From Lineus longissimus (Eukaryota; Nemertea; Pilidiophora; Heteronemertea; Lineidae), in the NCBI RefSeq assembly GCF_910592395.1, contig NC_088324.1, forward strand, positions 15,774,953 through 15,838,952: 64,000 bases of DNA. Direction: 5' to 3'. This document shows positions 60,027-64,000 of this stretch, in pieces (within the stretch, counting starts at the first letter, position 1; each line of letters begins with the position of its first letter). The position numbers and the translations under genes were made by a program. The notes beneath the pieces are model-generated. The model did not search any database. It saw nothing but the letters and a program-made list of their open reading frames with translations, and was not told where the DNA came from.

Positions 60027-60912
60027 ATTGTAGCGCCCCAATTAACCTAAAGCTTCTGAAAGGGATAGATTTGACCAAGTTCACTTAACTCTGAAACTAA
60101 AAACCTTTTTTTTTGCAAAGGGGTAAAAAAACCAACTCTACTCTGTGTTTGTTTTCCCTTTTACCCAAAAATAAAGGCTTATAAACTCTACTCTGAGGTG
60201 AAAATGGATCCGACAAAATCAATAACTCCCAAAAGTAAATAGCTAAATGGCAAAAAGGTAACACGCAGGCAATATGAAAATACCAATGGACATCATAACA
60301 CAATCAGGCATGAGTCAATGAAGTACCAAGATCGTAAACACTTACCCCAATCCGTCCTCAGTTCAGGTCACATGAGATGAGTTACATCAACATGGCAACA
60401 GAATGCAAATGACACATGGTAATGAAACGCCACTCCAAGAATAGGCCTGAGGTTAACTCTAGCATTGATCCTATAATCCTAAGATCCTGGAAGTCCATAA
60501 TAGTCCGTGAATGTTGACAGTAGAGATTTATCCTCACAGTCCCAGTTCTTTTGGTTGGTTTGTTCTTGTTTGTTCTTGTTCCTTTATTTTTATTTACTAA
60601 ATGCGATATCCAATTGATAGAAGTTATTCCATCTGTCCTCACTCACTGCACTGTAGGTCATGGGTTTAGTTGAGTTCAGCATATGAAAGTCAAATGTTTC
60701 TGTACAAGATCGTATGGCCATCAGAGTCAGCTGTGACACACTGACCTGTTGACAAACAAACAAAACAAACTGCCAGGAGATCCTGGAATAAAGTTTATGT
60801 CATCTGACATCGACTGCCTGACTTCTTGGAAGTTCTTGGAAGTTTCTCTGGAACTCTTTCTTTTTTTCCTAAGGAGTTGACTGGTGCACATGGGTATGCA
60901 CACGTCTTTTAC
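60027..60912 (-). other. 5' leader of the BEL/Pao element
   Basis: 886 bases between the 5' LTR and the gag-pol ATG. The minus-strand bases directly after the LTR read GTAAAAGACGTGTGCATACC. They do not begin with TGG, so I cannot identify a standard tRNA primer-binding site. Only short frames occur in it. Confidence 0.7.
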
Positions 60913-61946
60913 TGTAGATTCTGCCATGGACTCTGTACGGAATCAAGCCGCCCCAGGTGGTGGACCAATCGTTCTGATGAATAAACACTCTTTATATGAT
61001 ATACGGGCATCTTTATTGATAAATCTTTCTTCGTTCTCTGTCTTACAAATATTTCTAACTCCTTATGTATGTCGTTGATGCCGTAAAAGACTGAAAGAAG
61101 ATGCAACACTTATCTTGAGTTCACAGATCAGAATGAAAGGAAAGAAATCCTAAAGCTAAAGCTAAACCTATCTCCAGAGACAAGGTATAAGAAACTAGCG
61201 TCCTAAAGATATAAAATCATCTATATAACACCAAAGGTGTGATATACTTGTATCAAGCTCAAGAATGGTCTTATAGTAACCAGTTAAGCCACTTGTCAAA
61301 GGTTATACTAATGAATTAAGATATGAAGTACATATGTGGTGGAGAACAAAGACTCCACATGGCTCATTTTGATGCTCACTTTACATGTCCAAAATATCTA
61401 TCTATGAATAACCAGAAGACGGAAATATCACTTCCATGATATTAATAAAGGCATAGCTTATTACATACCGTGTTTGCCGCATTCTGGGGTCTAGGATTCC
61501 GCTGATATATGTTAGATTGAAATTGGCATAAATGTTTCTGATCTATCCAAGACAAGAGCATGTATGAGAAAGGATGGGAGGAAGTTGACTATCCCAAATC
61601 CTGGACATATAACCAAATAAATACTCCGTAAATCACAGCTAATAATCAAGGAATAAACGAAAGGAAACATCCTGAAATCTAACATGAAAACTATTTAAAC
61701 CCAAACGATGATGTGTTAAACTTAAACCATCATGAAATATACTAAATCAAAAATTGGACTAAATCTTGAAAGGTGTAAGAATCAAGTATTTCTTAACAGG
61801 AAGTGAAGTGGTCCATAGTGCCTACAACCTTGGTGTACCACTCATGCCAGAGTTTGACCCGTCCAAAGTGCTTTCTAAGAGATGCTAACTGTGAGTCATC
61901 TTCAGCCACACAAAATAGAAAACATCTCACATTGCCTGCTGTCACA
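60913..61946 (-). repeat. 5' LTR of the BEL/Pao element
   Basis: Matches 52322-53355 along its full 1034 bp with one substitution that I could find. It should carry the element's promoter. Its right edge abuts the GGGCA target duplication. Confidence 0.95.
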
Positions 61947-61951
61947 GGGCA

Positions 61952-62465
61952 TCAAAGGGATGAATAGATGAATGACTGAGTGCCTGAATATGAATGACAG
62001 ACCACCATACCATATATCAGGCGTGGTGAGGATTCATGCCTGCTGCTTCTGCTGATTCAGGATGAACAACTATCGGTGGATTTAAATAGCTCCTCTGTAA
62101 TTCTGTATCAAATAGGCATTTGACAGCAGTACCGGGCCTACCGTATACCCCCAAAACTACTTCATTACCAAGACTTGATTTTCCCTTTGCCGTGGATCGA
62201 GTTTGTTTACAATATGCAGCGCCATCTTGGAAAAGCCGTGACGTCACCGCGGTATCCTCCTTGCTTCATTACTGTACAGCAGTAAAGGTTCTTTCAAATT
62301 AACCGCGGGACACATCCAAACACGAAAGACTCATGCCTTTAAATGGAAAGAACTCAATGAGGACCTCTATCTTATACTTGACAGAATGACCTCCGTAATG
62401 AAGTCCACCGAGACATAAGAACTACTGATTTAGTGAAACAAAAGGAAGAAGGACTGTGAATGCGG
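61952..62465. other. Region upstream of the death-domain gene
   Basis: No supported exon. A run GCCGTGACGTCACCGCGG near 62233 contains a perfect CRE-type octamer (TGACGTCA), about 230 bases before the ATG of the next gene. It is a plausible promoter element; no TATA box is evident. Confidence 0.4.
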
Positions 62466-62911
62466 ATGTCTCGCAGGATTTATGACACAAACAGGGATGT
62501 ACCGTTCAGGTAAGTGTAGGGATTGCTACTTTAGTTGAACTGGTATGCCTTTCTGAAGTTGGTTTGGGCTACTTTATTTTCATTCCAATTGGTGCAATGA
62601 TACTAGTATGACAACAATACACTACGGTCTCGTGTGTTTTGATATGACGAGTCGTAATGATCCAACCCTCTTCCCAGTAATATCAAACTTTTTAGCACAG
62701 TATAACCTTATAGAAATCAACCTTCTGCTATCAAAACTGAGGCGAAGTAAAGCTGTGCTTGAGCGAAGTGACCTGATCTTGTTATTTACCTTTCAGGTAC
62801 CTTCCCAGGCCAACCTTCGACGAGTGTGCTCGCCTCCTCAATCCAAAAACCACCAAGTACAGTTGGCAGGAATTGGCGCAAAAACTAAAAGTCCCCCCAG
62901 AAGATATATCG
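62466..62911 (+). CDS. Start of a death-domain protein (MyD88/IRAK-like), cut by window edge
   Basis: Exon 62466-62509 (MSRRIYDTNRDVPF) ends in GTAAGT, phase 2. Exon 62797-62911 follows a TTTCAG acceptor in matching phase, reads RYLPRPTFDECARLLNP... then YSWQELAQKLKVPPEDIS, and ends in GTAGGT, phase 0. LLNPKT, the W-x2-LAQKL core and the following acidic-Ile pattern match helices 1-3 of a death domain. The nearest look is MyD88 or IRAK: a short N-terminal lead, then VP and the LNP-x-T motif. Such proteins relay Toll/IL-1-type receptor signals in the cytoplasm. No TIR or kinase exon is visible before base 64000, so adapter and kinase cannot be separated. ATG 62466 is the first in frame in this exon. 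Confidence 0.5.
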
Positions 62912-64000
62912 GTAGGTAGAACGTCGGTCTACTCATGCTATCATGAGGATACTCTCCAGGTCGAAATGCCCGATAAGATTCTTAGAGATGCAGAATCTTG
63001 CAAAGATTCAACAGTTCATGTCTTCAAAACTGAATGAAATCCTAACCAAATAATCTTACAAAAATCTTCTTGTATTGCACGTAACATGTACTTATACGAA
63101 GCGAAGAAGATCTTCACCAAAGAATCAAGAAGATCTTCACTAAAGAATCCAACAATAATATTTTACGAAGAGAGCTGTCCATGGGTTAGGATGAGTATGA
63201 CTTGGCCTAATGGGGCTAAAACTTGCACATTTATGAAAATTTTATCTCTTATCACTCCAACGCATGAAATTGTGGTCCAAGTGTATATATTTTTGATGAC
63301 CATTGCAGTACATTATCTGTCATACAATAACGGCTTACACAAAATCACTCAAGACATATTTTTCTTTTGCAATGCCTACATGTGTTGAAATATGAAGGCA
63401 TTCAAATATTCCATCTTGTTTACCGCTCAGCCACCTCAGTGTTAAAACTTGAGGTATGACCTGGCGAAGTTGACTTTGGGAGATTGCGGTGTTTGTTTGG
63501 GCGAAGGTTGGCCGGTACGATCATACACCATGCCCAACTGTACAGTGTGCACAAATAACAAATGACTAATCTATTGGCCATTATACTGTCATGACTTTGA
63601 CACATGGCAGTTAATGAATGATCGATACTGGAATTAAAAAATCCTCTAAAACTCGCAAGTCATTCAATCATATACTAATTATCCAAGAGGGGGTAGGGGT
63701 GTAAGAAAAAACACTGAAACACCCAGAGATATGCTTTCCAGCTTGAATTCGTTTTAAAAATCGGCTACGAATCGCCACAATATGATGTTGAACCCCCCCC
63801 CCCCCCCGAAATCTTATCTATGTGGACATAAAGGCCGTAATTGGAAATTTGAGCTGTATTTCACAGGCCGACTCTGATCGTTATATTTTTTGTATCAATA
63901 TACATATATATCACCGTATTTTGGGTCAATCGAGGAATGGCCTACATCGAATTCGGATCATGACGTTCATAACAAATAGACCGGTATGCCAATCTTTGAA
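62912..64000. other. Presumed intron of the death-domain gene
   Basis: No further exon recognised. 62965-63150 is rich in AGAATCTT/AAGATTC-type palindromic pieces, and a 15-base C run lies at 63793-63807. Confidence 0.45.

Larger units (their letters stand above)
52322..61946 (-). mobile_element. Complete BEL/Pao LTR retrotransposon
   Basis: A 9.6 kb element bounded by two 1034 bp direct LTRs, each TG...CA, and flanked by the 5 bp duplication GGGCA (52317-52321 and 61947-61951). Between them is one intact gag-pol frame on the minus strand. The order of domains (gag, zinc knuckles, protease, reverse transcriptase, RNase H, integrase) and the RT motif YMDD are those of BEL/Pao, and a 5 bp target duplication is usual for that group. 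I found one mismatch between LTRs (T at about 52524, C at about 61115). With the undisturbed ORF this indicates a very recent insertion. It sits outside the genes annotated here. Confidence 0.96.

Noticed and set aside
53656-60033. Many plus-strand frames of 70-130 codons
   Set aside because: Shadows of the intact minus-strand gag-pol ORF.
60027-60041. TTG start five codons upstream of the gag-pol ATG
   Set aside because: A eukaryotic element is expected to use ATG; 60026 has one in frame.

Overview
This window is nuclear DNA from an animal, most likely an invertebrate. Genes are split by GT-AG introns, coding density is low, and the rest is introns, minisatellites and retroelements. The animal families visible are an immunoglobulin-domain protein, a FAM124-like protein, tandem cysteine-rich secreted proteins resembling the 27 kDa haemolymph glycoprotein family, and the start of a death-domain protein. 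With the intact BEL/Pao LTR retrotransposon and tRNA-derived SINEs they fit a non-vertebrate bilaterian such as a lophotrochozoan or basal deuterostome. I cannot name the species. All gene models below were built by hand from splice sites and reading phase, so untranslated exons and alternative starts are not resolved.

Layout. 1-1276 (-): 5' part of an Ig-superfamily gene that runs off the left edge. 3352-9788 (+): a four-exon FAM124-like gene with a two-type minisatellite in intron 1. 9275-13607: a 2.16 kb direct tandem duplication that copies most of its last exon plus downstream DNA. 13608-16340: a decaying satellite field with a 90 bp core repeat. 16617-18321 (-): a possible two-exon gene of unknown function. 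18921-20113: a 52 bp minisatellite of about 23 units. 23459-32949 (+) and 42927-46431 (+): two nine-exon tandem paralogs (A and B) for secreted, probably GPI-anchored, Cys-rich proteins. Each is built from two copies of a four-exon module. Intron 8 of gene A carries about 26 copies of a 109 bp repeat. The roughly 10 kb between A and B holds a palindromic MITE, a retroposon with a 16 bp target-site duplication, two tRNA-like SINE heads and a 59 bp minisatellite. 46432-52316: no firm gene, but small repeats, a second palindromic MITE and possible paralog relics. 52317-61951: a complete BEL/Pao element on the minus strand with an intact 2137-codon gag-pol ORF, 1034 bp LTRs that I read as differing at one base, and a 5 bp target duplication. 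62466 onward (+): first two coding exons of a death-domain gene, cut by the window edge.

The strongest biological story is the paralog pair. Intron phases are perfectly conserved (1,2,1,2,1,2,1,2). The module is duplicated inside each gene, and two cysteines absent from module 2 of gene B suggest a disulfide partnership. The second story is repeat birth: the last unit of the 109 bp array ends in a GAA tail like that of a retroposon seen 3.7 kb downstream, suggesting the array grew from a retroposon end.
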